Source: JBBDIK01 sp040880465 (GTDB lineage Bacteria; Actinomycetota; UBA4738; JBBDHU01). From it: a stretch of DNA of 64,000 bases. Positions 7,930 through 15,914 of this stretch are shown piece after piece. The position numbers and the translations under genes were made by a program. The stretch spans positions 62,001 through 126,000 of the forward strand of contig JBBDIK010000011.1 in assembly GCA_040880465.1 (NCBI GenBank), written 5' to 3'. The notes beneath the pieces were generated by a model, which saw only the letters and a program-made list of their open reading frames with translations, ran no database searches and was not told the DNA's origin. The stretch's first letter is position 1; every line of letters begins with the position of its first letter.

Positions 7930-8418
7930 TCACTCATAGGGCAGGTAGCGGACTACACTTCGCTTTCGGCGGGGGGTAAAGATGCCAGCGCCCTTCGAAT
8001 CGTAAGTCTTGAAGACTGTCTTTCCGTCGGGCTCGTAGAACCGCCCCGTGGACGCCACAAGTCTCCCTTTGCGATCCCAGCGCTGTGTCTCTTCGAACCG
8101 ACCCGCGAACATGCAAGCCAGCAGACTTCGGATCAGCCCGATGCTCTTCTCTCGGCCTGGTCCCTCCCCGCGCATGAAGGCCTCAATCCAGGCGTGTCCG
8201 ATCCCCGTGTTGATCTCCCAGGCGCTGGGGATAATCCAAGCCTCAGCGCGATCCTGGAGAGTGCACCTGATGCTGAGCATCGGGCCTCCCGGCGTTGACT
8301 CCGGCCCCACTACCTCGACGTGTTGGAACCCGTCGGTGATGTCGCGGACCATCTCCAGCGTGCCTCGAATCGCTTCGCCGTCAGGCCCTTCAAGCAGTCC
8401 CTCCCACTCCTCGAACAC
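7930..8418 (-). CDS. Hypothetical protein between direct repeats
   Basis: The 162-residue protein has no motif I recognise. The GTG start follows AAGGGAG on the minus strand. Features include an acidic N-terminus (MFEEWEGLLEGPDGEAIR), a probable beta-rich middle (PMLSIRCTL, EAWIIPSAWEINTG) and a C-terminal WDRKGRLVASTGRF ... PDGKTVFKTYDSKG segment that resembles the repeated strands of MORN/WD-like turns, though one copy is not enough to claim a repeat domain. Codon use is less GC-biased than the neighbours and the gene is flanked by 50-bp imperfect direct repeats, so it may have been acquired. Confidence 0.5.
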   Translation of the reverse strand: MFEEWEGLLEGPDGEAIRGTLEMVRDITDGFQHVEVVGPESTPGGPMLSIRCTLQDRAEAWIIPSAWEINTGIGHAWIEAFMRGEGPGREKSIGLIRSLLACMFAGRFEETQRWDRKGRLVASTGRFYEPDGKTVFKTYDSKGAGIFTPRRKRSVVRYLPYE

Positions 8419-8552
8419 CGCCCGCTCCCTTCACTGAAAGCAGCCTAATCTGCTTCTCCCTACTTTAGAGCGCGACCCTGAAGGCACCCGAGAACCGACG
8501 GATCTGCACTCGGCTGAGCCCGAAATCGCCTATACCGCCACTTCCCAAACCT

Positions 8553-8602
8553 GTTTCAGCAGACCAGAGGCGGTTCGAACCCTGTCTAGCCAAGCCCCCA
8601 GC
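8553..8602. repeat. Imperfect 50-bp direct repeat, right copy
   Basis: Partner of the repeat at 7773-7822, in the same orientation, differing at 8 positions. It lies just past the 3' end of the damaged methyltransferase gene. The two copies are 780 bp apart, start to start, and the hypothetical gene on the minus strand sits between them. Confidence 0.7.
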
Positions 8603-8607
8603 AAATT

Positions 8608-9324
8608 TCAGGGGTGAAAGTCGTCGTTTGCGCGTTCCCAGACGGAGACGTGCATCCACTTGCCGGATGGGAACGGCGTTCGATCCCAGTCCGCCCACCG
8701 CTCCCGGAGACGCAATCCTGCCAGCTGCGCCATCAAGTCCAACTCGGATACGTAGGCGTACCGGAGCCGTACCGGATACGTCTCGACCCTCCCGTTGCGC
8801 ACAACCACATGGAGGCTGTCCGTGCGCTGTTCGAAGGGTTCGTGAACTGAGGTTTCCAGTGACAACTCATGCGGCCCGAGGCTGTCCACCGACACCCGCT
8901 GGTTATGAACATCGAACCGCGTAACTCTGGGACAAATGCCTGCATCACGAAGAAGCCACCGGGGGCGAGATGTGCCGCAACTGACCGGAAGCTGGAGACC
9001 TGTTAGTGGAAAGCGTTCCTGCAGCGAGAATGAGGCAAAGCTGCCGATACTGATTGGCACCCCTTCACCGCCCGGCTTCTCCCGCAGCTTGGCAACCATC
9101 GCCTCGGATACATCGATCCCGTGAACCGTCACGCCAGCCTCAGCGAGGGGGAGCGCGACGCGCCCGGTGCCGATTCCAAGCTCCAGTGCCGGACCGTTGC
9201 CGGCGAGGTTGCGTAGGAACGGAACGGCTGCTGCGGTATCGCTCTCGAAGGGGGCTAGGTAGGTGTCGTCATAGATCCCAGCTATCGCCTCGCCGTACGT
9301 CGCATCCGTGTAATCATCCGACAT
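8608..9324 (-). pseudogene. Class I SAM-dependent methyltransferase, apparently damaged internally
   Basis: The N-terminal half is intact: Y-x-x-I-x-x-I-Y start, then the SAM loop ALELGIGTGRVALPLAEAG and acidic GIDVSEAM. After ERFPLT (about 9001) the expected motif-IV region is missing and the frame reads nonsense (QLPVSCGTSRPRWLLRDAG). In another frame the same DNA encodes the normal VAAHLAPGGFFVMQAFVPEL. A second shift near 8920 returns to the first frame at RFDVHNQRVSV. The simplest explanation is a deletion of roughly 60 bp plus a one-base deletion that restores the frame. The ORF stays open at 238 codons but probably lacks function. A sequencing or assembly error could explain the one-base change but less easily the larger loss. 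Confidence 0.7.
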
Positions 9325-9340
9325 CTGCGCGCGTCCCTGG

Positions 9341-9688
9341 CTAGCCTTCGATCGCGATCAGTTCGAGCAGAACGTTGGGTTCATCTCCCACGACCCAGGC
9401 GTCATGTCCGGGTTCGATGACGGAGAAATCACCGGGCACGAGCTCCATCTCGACGCCGTCGTCCATCACCACGTGTTGACGTCCGGAGAGCATCACCTTG
9501 AGATGGCGCTTCTGGCAGCTGTCGCCCCCGACGACCGGCTTCACGTGCTCCGACCAACTCCAGCCGGGCTGCAGCGTTTCCCGCACCAGTGTGACCCCCG
9601 CAACCGTCACCGACTCGATCAGCCCCTTCTCGAACGGCGTCGTCGCCTTATCGGGGGAATCCAGATTCGTCCTCTCGATGGATGCCAT
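9341..9688 (-). CDS. Small cupin-domain protein
   Basis: The 115-residue cupin has a first motif around LQPGWSWSEHVKPVVGGDSCQKRHLKVMLSGRQHVVMDDG and a second motif VPGDFSVIEPGHDAWVVGDE with the PGHD histidine. The first motif has spaced histidines (SEH, KRH) that could hold a metal. The ATG (MASIERTN) was chosen because AGGAG lies 11 bases upstream; a GTG three codons earlier is too close to it. Its function is unknown, and it is not obviously related to the cupin at 7323. Confidence 0.75.
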   Translation of the reverse strand: MASIERTNLDSPDKATTPFEKGLIESVTVAGVTLVRETLQPGWSWSEHVKPVVGGDSCQKRHLKVMLSGRQHVVMDDGVEMELVPGDFSVIEPGHDAWVVGDEPNVLLELIAIEG

Positions 9689-9823
9689 GACCCTCACCTC
9701 TCCTAATGGGGCCCACGGCCCCGGTGTCCGGTCGTCGTCAGGCCCATCCTCGACGCCCGCCTGCGGGGAGCGGAATCATAGCCTAGGCGGTCGCACCACA
9801 CCTGTCGCGTACGCAGGGCTGCG

Positions 9824-9982
9824 ATGCTGCGCCGTATGGCCGAGACCGGCGCCGGGCGCGGATCCATGCGGACGCTCGGTTCGGTCGGTCTCGCCGCTGC
9901 GTCTCTCTTCTACCTCTACTTCGGCGTCGCACCTGCCGCGGCTGCGCTCGTGTGGATCATCCGCCGCGCGCGTGGTCGTTGA
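9824..9982 (+). CDS. Possible 52-residue single-pass membrane protein
   Basis: This short frame encodes a basic N-terminus (MLRRMAETGAGRGSMRTLG), one hydrophobic segment (VGLAAASLFYLYFGVAPAAAALVWII) and a basic C-terminal tail (RRARGR), which reads as a single transmembrane span. It overlaps the 3' end of the convergent kinase-like gene by 26 bp. No strong ribosome-binding site is seen. The amphipathic pattern favours a true gene, but the evidence is limited. Confidence 0.35.
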   Translation: MLRRMAETGAGRGSMRTLGSVGLAAASLFYLYFGVAPAAAALVWIIRRARGR

Positions 9983-10871
9983 GAACCTCCCCGATTGCAC
10001 GCCCGCTGATACCCGCCAGTACGGGGTTGCTGATCCGGTAGTACGGCAGGGCGATCAGGCTGACCGACAGCGCCCAGCCGCGACCTCGGGCCCAGGTGGC
10101 GTCATCGACCGGCAGTGCCGCGCGGAACGCGTCTCGCGAGTCGGCCGTCACGTACAGCCAAGCGGCCATCACGTCGCACGCGGGATCACCCACGCCCAGC
10201 CCTCCGAAGTCGATGACGGCGGAGAGCCGGCCATCCCGTGCAAGCAGGTTCCCCTCTTGCAGATCCCCGTGGATCCACACGCCTGGGTCGCGCCACGCCG
10301 ACGCCTCCAGCGCGGCCTCCCATGCACCGGTCGCCGCGTCGGCATCGATGATGCCGCCAAGGGCCGCGATCGCGTCGCGGGTTTCGGAGTCTCGGCTTGC
10401 CAGCGGCTCCCCGCGGTGGAAGTTGTGCTCCCCCGGGGGAGGCCCACCGGTCGTTTCGATCTGCTGAAGTGCGGCGACGAACCGACCCAGCGCGGTCGCG
10501 GCTTCCCGCGGATCGGCGATACGCGCTGGGGTCGCGGTCTCGCCCTCGAGCCACGAGTAGACGGACCAGTGCCAGGGGTACCCGTCGCCGGGCGCCCCCT
10601 CCGCGAGGGGGACGGGGATGTCGAGTGGCAGGTGCGGCGCGAGCATCGGCAGCCACCGCCGTTCCTTCTCAAGCGACCCGGTGGCCCTCGGGATGCGAGG
10701 CAGCCGCACGACCATGTCCTCGCCGACCCGGAACAACGCGTTGTCCGTCCCGGCGGAACGCACCGGCTGTATGGGAAGGTCCTCCCAAGGCGTGAACTGC
10801 GCGGCAAGCAGGCGCCCGACCAGTGGTTCGTCGATCGGCACTTCGTCGTCATGCATCTTGCCAGCAGACAT
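9957..10871 (-). CDS. APH-family (aminoglycoside phosphotransferase-like) kinase
   Basis: The 304-residue product has a protein-kinase-like fold. Residues about 38-62 (RSAGTDNALFRVGEDMVVRLPR) form the nucleotide-binding lobe with K/R replacement typical of APH. The catalytic loop is WIHGDLQEGNLL near 195, and the metal-binding segment is AVIDFGGLGVGDPACDVM near 213. The HGD and DFG-like motifs are complete. Family members phosphorylate aminoglycosides, macrolides, choline-like or other hydroxyl substrates. The length and GDPACD signature match a broad group usually annotated as phosphotransferase enzyme family. A resistance role is not shown. GAGGAG precedes the ATG. Confidence 0.85.
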   Translation of the reverse strand: MSAGKMHDDEVPIDEPLVGRLLAAQFTPWEDLPIQPVRSAGTDNALFRVGEDMVVRLPRIPRATGSLEKERRWLPMLAPHLPLDIPVPLAEGAPGDGYPWHWSVYSWLEGETATPARIADPREAATALGRFVAALQQIETTGGPPPGEHNFHRGEPLASRDSETRDAIAALGGIIDADAATGAWEAALEASAWRDPGVWIHGDLQEGNLLARDGRLSAVIDFGGLGVGDPACDVMAAWLYVTADSRDAFRAALPVDDATWARGRGWALSVSLIALPYYRISNPVLAGISGRAIGEVLNDHARGG

Positions 10872-10950
10872 ACTCTCCTCATCGAACCGCGCCGCGCGGA
10901 TACGTGTCGAAGCGAGACCGACGGAGCTCCACCGCCGAACCGATGCCGGT

Positions 10951-11784
10951 TCAGCCGGGCGGTCCTGATCCCTCCTCCGTCACGAGGTTGACCAGTTCGC
11001 TCCAGACGGCCGCGGTCTGTCGCTCCTCGACCCCCTCGCGGATGGCGATGACCATCCCTGCGATGTAGTCGTGTTCCTTCAACGGAACCGCCGCGTACTG
11101 GATCCGGAACCCCTCGTCGTCCGGATCACGGGGATTGCGCCGCAGGCGGGCGCGCTGAGGAGTTCGGATGGTGGTGCCCTGCGTGAGGACCTTCGCGAAC
11201 GGCTCGCGCAGTGGCTGACCCGTCATGTCATCGATCAGGTGCAGCACCTCGCCGATGGGCTTGCCGACCACCTTCTCGACCGGCCGGTCAAGCTGCTTCT
11301 CGGCCTCCGGGTTCAGGTAGCGAACGACCCCCCCGGCATCCGTCGCGATCACGGCCTCCGAGAACGAACTCAGCATGTTCCTCAGCCACCACTCGCTGGC
11401 ACGGACCATCGCATCGGACTGGGATTTCATGACCGCCATCTCGACGGTGATCTCCAGTTCATGTTCCTTGATCGGCTTGACCAGGTACCCGAAGGCCCCC
11501 GTGTGCTGGGCTCGCATGACCGTGTCCCGGTCCGTGGAGGCCGAGAGGTAGATGACGGGCAGGCCGTACCAGCTCCAGAGCGAAGCTGCGGTGTCGATAC
11601 CGTCCATCGCCCCCTTGAGCCCGATATCCATCAGGACCAGCTCCGGCCGGACCTGGTTCACCAGATTGAGGGCATCTTCACCCGTCTCCGCGGTCGCCAT
11701 GACCTGATGCCCCTGAGCCTCGAGCCGGAGCTTCACCTCTTGCGCGATGAGCGGCTCGTCTTCGACGATGAGGATCAGTGCCAT
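10951..11784 (-). CDS. Response regulator with REC and PAS domains
   Basis: Residues 1-120 are a receiver domain: acidic pocket E8-D9-E10, phosphoacceptor D53 (LVLMDIGLKG), switch Ser in YLSAS near 81 and Lys in YLVKPI near 103. Residues about 135-260 are a PAS domain (LSSFSEAVIATDAGGVVRYLNPEAE and the YAAVPLKEH strand). There is no DNA-binding or enzymatic output domain, so the protein probably works by protein contact or as the input half of a phosphorelay. No histidine kinase is adjacent. GGAGG lies 10 bases before the ATG. Confidence 0.88.
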   Translation of the reverse strand: MALILIVEDEPLIAQEVKLRLEAQGHQVMATAETGEDALNLVNQVRPELVLMDIGLKGAMDGIDTAASLWSWYGLPVIYLSASTDRDTVMRAQHTGAFGYLVKPIKEHELEITVEMAVMKSQSDAMVRASEWWLRNMLSSFSEAVIATDAGGVVRYLNPEAEKQLDRPVEKVVGKPIGEVLHLIDDMTGQPLREPFAKVLTQGTTIRTPQRARLRRNPRDPDDEGFRIQYAAVPLKEHDYIAGMVIAIREGVEERQTAAVWSELVNLVTEEGSGPPG

Positions 11785-11934
11785 GCGGTTGGAACCTCCA
11801 TCCGGGCAACTTTCCGACGGGCGCCCGGAAAGGTGGAAGCCGTCACTCTACCCAGAGTGTGCGATCTGCGCCCGCCGTCGGCTACCTGATATCGGGCATG
11901 CAGAAGTGCTTTGGTAGCCTGTGCCCCGCCACGC

Positions 11935-12010
11935 GCTCCCATCGTCTAGGGGCCTAGGACGCCGCCCTCTCAAGGCGGAAACACGGGTTCAAATCCCGTT
12001 GGGAGCACCA
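11935..12010 (+). tRNA. tRNA-Glu (anticodon CTC)
   Basis: The 76 bases fold as a full cloverleaf. Acceptor arms GCTCCCA and TGGGAGC pair over 7 bp, the anticodon stem is CCGCC/GGCGG around the loop CTCTCAA (anticodon CTC, reading GAG), and the T arm is CGGGTTCAAATCCCG. The discriminator is A and CCA is encoded. TAGCCT at 11915-11920 may be its -10 box. It lies directly beside, and convergent with, the gene for its own synthetase. Confidence 0.95.
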
Positions 12011-12018
12011 ACCGATAC

Positions 12019-13443
12019 TCAACCGGTGGCTGAACGAACGCGTGCGAGCGTTCGCTCACGGCCGAGCAATTGAAGCGACTCCGGCAGCGGCGGCGAGATG
12101 TTCGATCCGGTCACCGCGGCCCGCACCGGCTGCCATCCCTTCGTCCGGTTCAAGCCCGCCGCCTCCGCGCATCCGTCGAGCGCGGCCATGATCCCCTCGG
12201 CCGTCCACGGGTCGGCCGCTTCGAGGGCCGTCGCCGCTGCCCTCACGTAGTCGGGTCCGGCCTTCGCCAGCAGCTTCGCCGCCTTCTCGTTCGGCCGGAT
12301 GTCATCGGTGAACAGGAACCGCAAGAGTTCCACGGCCTCGGGGAGGAACTTCATCCGCTCGTTGATCAGCGGGACCGCCTCGGACAGGACGTCGGGCTCC
12401 ACCGCCACACCGGCCTCTGAGAAGAACGGCAGGAGTCGGGCCGCCAGATCGTCGACCTGAAGTTCTTTGATGTAGTGGCCGTTCATCCACTCGAGCTTCT
12501 CGGTGTCGAACGCCGCCGGGTTGTGCGAAACCCGATCAAGGTCGAAGGCCTCGATCAGCTCGTCACGGGACAGGAACGTGGTCGACTCGTCCTTGGACCA
12601 ACCCAGCAGGGCGAGGTAGTTGACGAGCGCCTCCGGCAGGTACCCCTGCTCGCGGAACGCCTCCACCGCGACGGACCCGTGCCGCTTGGAGAGGGGCTTG
12701 TGGTCGGCACCGACGATCAGGGGAAGGTGCGCGTAGGTCGGGTGCGCCGGGGCCCCGAGCGCGTCCAGGATCGCGAGCTGGCGCGGCGTGGACGGCAGGA
12801 GGTCCTCTCCGCGGATCACGTGCGTCATCTCCATCAACAGATCGTCGACCGCGGCCGCCAGCAGGTACGTGGGCGAGCCGTCCGAGCGAAGGATGACGAA
12901 ATCGCGGAGCGAACCGGCAGCGAAATGCACGTCGCCGCGGACCAGATCATGCACCGTGTACTCCTTATCCTCCATGTGGAACCGGAGCGCCGCCGGCCTC
13001 TCCTCGTCCTCGAACGCCCGGCGTTCGGCGTCGGTCAAGGTCCGGCAGCGCCCGTCGTAGCCCGGCGCCTCGTGACGAGCCATCGCCGCTGCCCTGCGCT
13101 CCTCGAGTTCCTCCTTGGTGCAGAAGCAGTGATAGGCATGACCGCCGGCGATGAGCGCGTCGGCCTTCTCACGGTAGATGTCGAGCCGCTCGGTCTGCCG
13201 GTAGGGGGCGTGCGGACCGCCGACCTCGGGCCCCTCATCCCAGTCGATCCCGAGCCAGCGCAGCGAGTCGATCAGGATGTCGATGGCCTCATCGGTCACG
13301 CGGCTGGCGTCGGTGTCCTCGACGCGCAGGATGAACGTGCCGCCGTGATGACGCGCGAAGAGCCAGCTGAAGAGTCCCGTGCGCGCGTTCCCGACGTGCA
13401 TGGAACCGCTCGGCGCTGGGGCGAACCGGCAGCGGACGCTCAC
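12019..13443 (-). CDS. gltX: Glutamyl-tRNA synthetase
   Basis: This class I synthetase charges tRNA-Glu. The HIGH-type motif is PSGSMHVGN (residues 11-19), the KMSKS-type motif is LSKRHG near 243, and the Rossmann-fold ILRVEDTDASR and HVIRGEDLLPSTPRQ segments are intact. The 474 residues match the bacterial enzyme. The window also holds GatCAB, which in many bacteria converts misacylated Glu-tRNA-Gln to Gln-tRNA-Gln, so this enzyme is probably the non-discriminating form; that is an inference. The start overlaps the stop of the upstream FAH gene by 4 bases, so the two are coupled. Confidence 0.95.
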   Translation of the reverse strand: MSVRCRFAPAPSGSMHVGNARTGLFSWLFARHHGGTFILRVEDTDASRVTDEAIDILIDSLRWLGIDWDEGPEVGGPHAPYRQTERLDIYREKADALIAGGHAYHCFCTKEELEERRAAAMARHEAPGYDGRCRTLTDAERRAFEDEERPAALRFHMEDKEYTVHDLVRGDVHFAAGSLRDFVILRSDGSPTYLLAAAVDDLLMEMTHVIRGEDLLPSTPRQLAILDALGAPAHPTYAHLPLIVGADHKPLSKRHGSVAVEAFREQGYLPEALVNYLALLGWSKDESTTFLSRDELIEAFDLDRVSHNPAAFDTEKLEWMNGHYIKELQVDDLAARLLPFFSEAGVAVEPDVLSEAVPLINERMKFLPEAVELLRFLFTDDIRPNEKAAKLLAKAGPDYVRAAATALEAADPWTAEGIMAALDGCAEAAGLNRTKGWQPVRAAVTGSNISPPLPESLQLLGRERTLARVRSATG

Positions 13444-14198
13444 GGCTCGACCTCGTTCTTCAGCACACCGATGCCCTCGATCTGGACCTCGACCTCGTCA
13501 CGGGGGGCGAGCGGACCGATACCCGCCGGAGTCCCGGTCATGATCACGTCGCCCGGGAGCAGGGTCATGTACTGCGTGATGTAGGCGATCAACGCGGCCG
13601 GGCCGTACGCCATGTCTGACGTGTTCGACGACTGGCGCACCTCGCCGTTCACGCGGGTCTCGAGCGCCAGGTTCGCCGGGTCGGCCGACGTCTCGATCCA
13701 GGGACCTATGGGGTTCGACGAGTCGAACCCTTTCGCTCGAGTCCACTGTGAGTCCTTCGCCTGCAGGTCACGCAAGGTGACGTCATTGCCACAGGTGTAG
13801 CCCAGGATGACCTTCTCGGCGTCCTCGACGCTGGAGATCCGATGCGCGAGTCGGCCGATCACCACGGCGAGTTCGCCCTCGAAGTCCACGCGTTCCGAGT
13901 TGGGGTTCAGCGGGATCGGGTCACCTGGACCGACCACCGACGTCGAGGGCTTGAGGAACAGCAAGGGCTCGGGCGGGATCTCCTCCCCCATCTCGGCCGC
14001 GTGGGCCCTGTAGTTCAGCCCGATGCCGACGACCTTCGAGGGAAGGACCGGCGCCAGCAGGCGGACGTCGTCCAGCGGGATCTCTTCGCCCGTCGGGATC
14101 GGCGCCTCGAAGAACGTTCCCTCCAAGACGCGGATCGCGCCATCATCGAGCGTGCCGGTGGCGATGCGGTCGCCGTAGCGGAATCGAACCAGCCTCAT
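13440..14198 (-). CDS. Fumarylacetoacetate hydrolase (FAH) family protein
   Basis: The 252-residue product has the short FAH-like layout: a small N-terminal domain, then the catalytic domain with VVGIGLNYRAHAAEMG (residues about 56-71), PLLFLKPSTSVVGPGDPI, and the metal-binding acidic pair in VDFEGELAVVIG (near 107) with a later D in GYTCGNDVTLRDLQ. GTPAGIGPL is the C-terminal signature loop. Members hydrolyse or decarboxylate 2-oxo acids such as acylpyruvates, oxaloacetate or homoprotocatechuate-pathway products; the substrate here is unknown. It is first in an overlapping pair with gltX, which does not reveal its role. Confidence 0.88.
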   Translation of the reverse strand: MRLVRFRYGDRIATGTLDDGAIRVLEGTFFEAPIPTGEEIPLDDVRLLAPVLPSKVVGIGLNYRAHAAEMGEEIPPEPLLFLKPSTSVVGPGDPIPLNPNSERVDFEGELAVVIGRLAHRISSVEDAEKVILGYTCGNDVTLRDLQAKDSQWTRAKGFDSSNPIGPWIETSADPANLALETRVNGEVRQSSNTSDMAYGPAALIAYITQYMTLLPGDVIMTGTPAGIGPLAPRDEVEVQIEGIGVLKNEVEP

Positions 14199-14251
14199 CA
14201 GACTCGCAGGCTACCGCACCTGGCCCAAGCCCCTCCGTGTCGCGGCTTGTC

Positions 14252-14269
14252 AGTACCCCGTACTAGAGT
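14252..14269 (+). promoter_or_regulatory. hicAB promoter region with dyad AGTAC-CCC-GTACT
   Basis: A perfect 13-bp dyad (14252-14264) abuts TAGAGT (14264-14269), a TANNNT -10 box 7 bp before the hicA GTG. The arrangement suggests a leaderless toxin transcript repressed by a protein bound to the dyad. No -35 box at normal spacing is evident. Confidence 0.45.
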
Positions 14270-14276
14270 CCGCGCC

Positions 14277-14474
14277 GTGACGTTCCGCGAAGTCGTGAAG
14301 ATCCTGGAGGAAAACGGGTGGCGCCTGGAACGCCAGGTTGGCAGCCACCGCCAATACCGTCACCCTTCGAAGCCGGGCACCGTCACTATCGCGGGCGACT
14401 TGGGCAAGGATGTGAAGCGGGGTACGCTTTCATCTATCTGGAGACAGGCCGGTCTGAAGGAGCCGAGACGTTGA
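14277..14474 (+). CDS. hicA: HicA-family mRNA interferase toxin
   Basis: The 65-residue protein has the complete HicA double-stranded-RNA-binding-like fold: VTFREVVKILEENGW, then RQVGSHRQYRHP with catalytic histidine H24, then TVTIAGDLGKDVKRGTLSSIWRQAGL. HicA toxins cleave mRNA and are neutralised by HicB. The GTG start gives the usual family length; the much longer open frame upstream runs through the convergent FAH gene and was not used. The stop overlaps the TTG start of hicB. Confidence 0.9.
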   Translation: MTFREVVKILEENGWRLERQVGSHRQYRHPSKPGTVTIAGDLGKDVKRGTLSSIWRQAGLKEPRR

Positions 14475-14683
14475 GTTCGTATCTCGTGGTGATCGAAGGG
14501 GAGGACGGTTCCTACTCCGCCTATTGCCCGGACCTCCCGGGGTGCACGGCCGCCGGCGACTCGGTCGAAGAGGTGACGCGGCTCATGCGGGAAGGGATCC
14601 GGCTGCACATCGAGAGCCTTCGCGCCCACGGCGAACCCGTTCCCGAACCGCACAGCCGGGTCGACTTCGTCGACGCCGTCTAG
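14471..14683 (+). CDS. hicB: HicB-family antitoxin, short form
   Basis: The 70-residue protein has the HicB partial RNase H fold: LSSYLVVIEGEDGSYSAYCPDLPGC, then GDSVEEVTRLMREGIRLHIESL and the GEPVPEP end. It lacks the C-terminal ribbon-helix-helix or HTH domain of longer HicB proteins, so whether it binds DNA by itself is open. The TTG start overlaps the hicA stop (TTGA), and GGAG lies 8 bases upstream. Toxin-first order is the usual hicAB order. Confidence 0.9.
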   Translation: MSSYLVVIEGEDGSYSAYCPDLPGCTAAGDSVEEVTRLMREGIRLHIESLRAHGEPVPEPHSRVDFVDAV

Positions 14684-14880
14684 GATCACCAAGGAAGGCA
14701 ACGGTTGACGCAGTGCTCGTGGGCCCGTCGGAGAGCTACGCGAAGACGTTCATGACGTAGACCGTCGGCGGTGACCCTGCACTCAGAAGTGCCAAGGCAC
14801 CGAACTCGTCGCGAGGCGGACCGGCCACTTCCCTGGGGATGCCCGTTCGTTGACGGCCACTCACTCACGGCCACCAGACC

Positions 14881-15801
14881 CTAGACCGGGTTGAGCCAGC
14901 CGCGATACTTCTCGATCTCGCCGGTGGCCGCTTGGAAGAACGTCTCCTGGAGCTGCTTCGTGACCGGCCCGCGCTTGCCCTCGCCGATCTGGCGGTCGTC
15001 CAGCTCACGGATGGGCGTGACCTCTGCGGCCGTTCCGGTGAAGAAGGCCTCCTCCGCGTGGTACACGTCGGTCCGCACGAGGCTCTTCTCGACCAACTCG
15101 ATACCGAGGTCCCGAGCGATCGTTATGACCGAGTCCCGCGTGATCCCTCCGAGACATCCGTCCGAGAGCGGCGGCGTGAAGACCTTGCCCCCGTGCACGA
15201 CGAACAGGTTCTCGCCCGAGCCGTCCGCGATGTGCCCGTGCTGGTTCAGCATGATCGCTTCGTCGTAGCCGCCGTTTACCGCCTCCATCTTGGCCAGGAT
15301 CGAGTTGATGTACTGGCCGGTCGCCTTCGCCGCCGGTGGGAGCGAGTTCTGGTCGTTGCGCTTCCAGCTCGAGGTCTTGATGCGAACGCCGGCCTCAAGC
15401 GCCTCCTCACCCAGGTATGCACCCCACGGCCAAACCGCGATCGCCACCTGCACCGGCACGCCGAACGGGTTCAGCCCCATCTCGCCGTAGCCCAGGAACA
15501 CGATCGGACGGATGTAGCAGTGCGCGAGGTCGTTGACCTTGATGGTCTCCTTCACAGCGCCGATCAGTTCCTCGGGTTGGTACGGGATATCGATGTGGTA
15601 GATGTGCGCGGACTTGAACAGGCGCTTGATGTGGTCGTCGAGACGGAACACCATCGTGCCCTGGCTCGTCTCATACGCGCGGATGCCCTCGAACACGCCC
15701 GAGCCGTAGTGCAACGCGTGGCTGAGTACGTGGACCTGCGCGTCCTCCCAGTTCACGAGCGATCCGTCCATCCAGATCTTCGCGACGGGCTGGATAGGCA
15801 C
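14881..15801 (-). CDS. ilvE: Branched-chain amino acid aminotransferase
   Basis: This PLP fold-type IV enzyme transaminates leucine, isoleucine and valine with 2-oxoglutarate. Markers are KIWMDGSLVNWEDAQVHVLSHALHYGSGVFEGIRAY, the PLP lysine in SLPPAAKATGQYINS, and the GYDEAIMLNQHGHIADGSGENLFVV and GTAAEVTPI loops. The GTG at 15801 is preferred because GAGGAG lies 6 bases upstream and the 306 residues match the family; an ATG six codons earlier sits inside that ribosome-binding site. It is the last gene before the assembly gap. Confidence 0.93.
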   Translation of the reverse strand: MPIQPVAKIWMDGSLVNWEDAQVHVLSHALHYGSGVFEGIRAYETSQGTMVFRLDDHIKRLFKSAHIYHIDIPYQPEELIGAVKETIKVNDLAHCYIRPIVFLGYGEMGLNPFGVPVQVAIAVWPWGAYLGEEALEAGVRIKTSSWKRNDQNSLPPAAKATGQYINSILAKMEAVNGGYDEAIMLNQHGHIADGSGENLFVVHGGKVFTPPLSDGCLGGITRDSVITIARDLGIELVEKSLVRTDVYHAEEAFFTGTAAEVTPIRELDDRQIGEGKRGPVTKQLQETFFQAATGEIEKYRGWLNPV

Positions 15802-15876
15802 CAGGGTCTCCTCTCTCATGTCCGGCCGGTCCATCCGGTCCGGGAGTCCTCCAAGGATAGCGGGCGAGACAGCGGC

Positions 15877-15906
15877 GGGGGGGGGGGGGGGGGGGGNNNN
15901 NNNNNN
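15877..15906. other. Assembly gap: 20-G run followed by 10 N
   Basis: Twenty consecutive G (15877-15896) run into ten N (15897-15906). This is a scaffold join with poly-G read ends, not a biological tract. The true distance between ilvE and the MFS gene is unknown, and anything in the gap is lost. Confidence 0.98.
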
Positions 15907-15914
15907 GGCGGCCG

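Noticed and set aside
7773..8602. tRNA gene or tRNA fragment because of GGTTCGAAC
   Set aside because: The flanking bases do not form a T stem on either strand, and no acceptor or anticodon stem is found.
9957..10871. Antibiotic-resistance aminoglycoside kinase
   Set aside because: Only the general APH fold is supported; the family covers many other hydroxyl-phosphorylating enzymes and no resistance context is present.
15877..15896. Biological poly-G tract
   Set aside because: It abuts the 10-N gap and is best explained by sequencing or scaffolding artefact.
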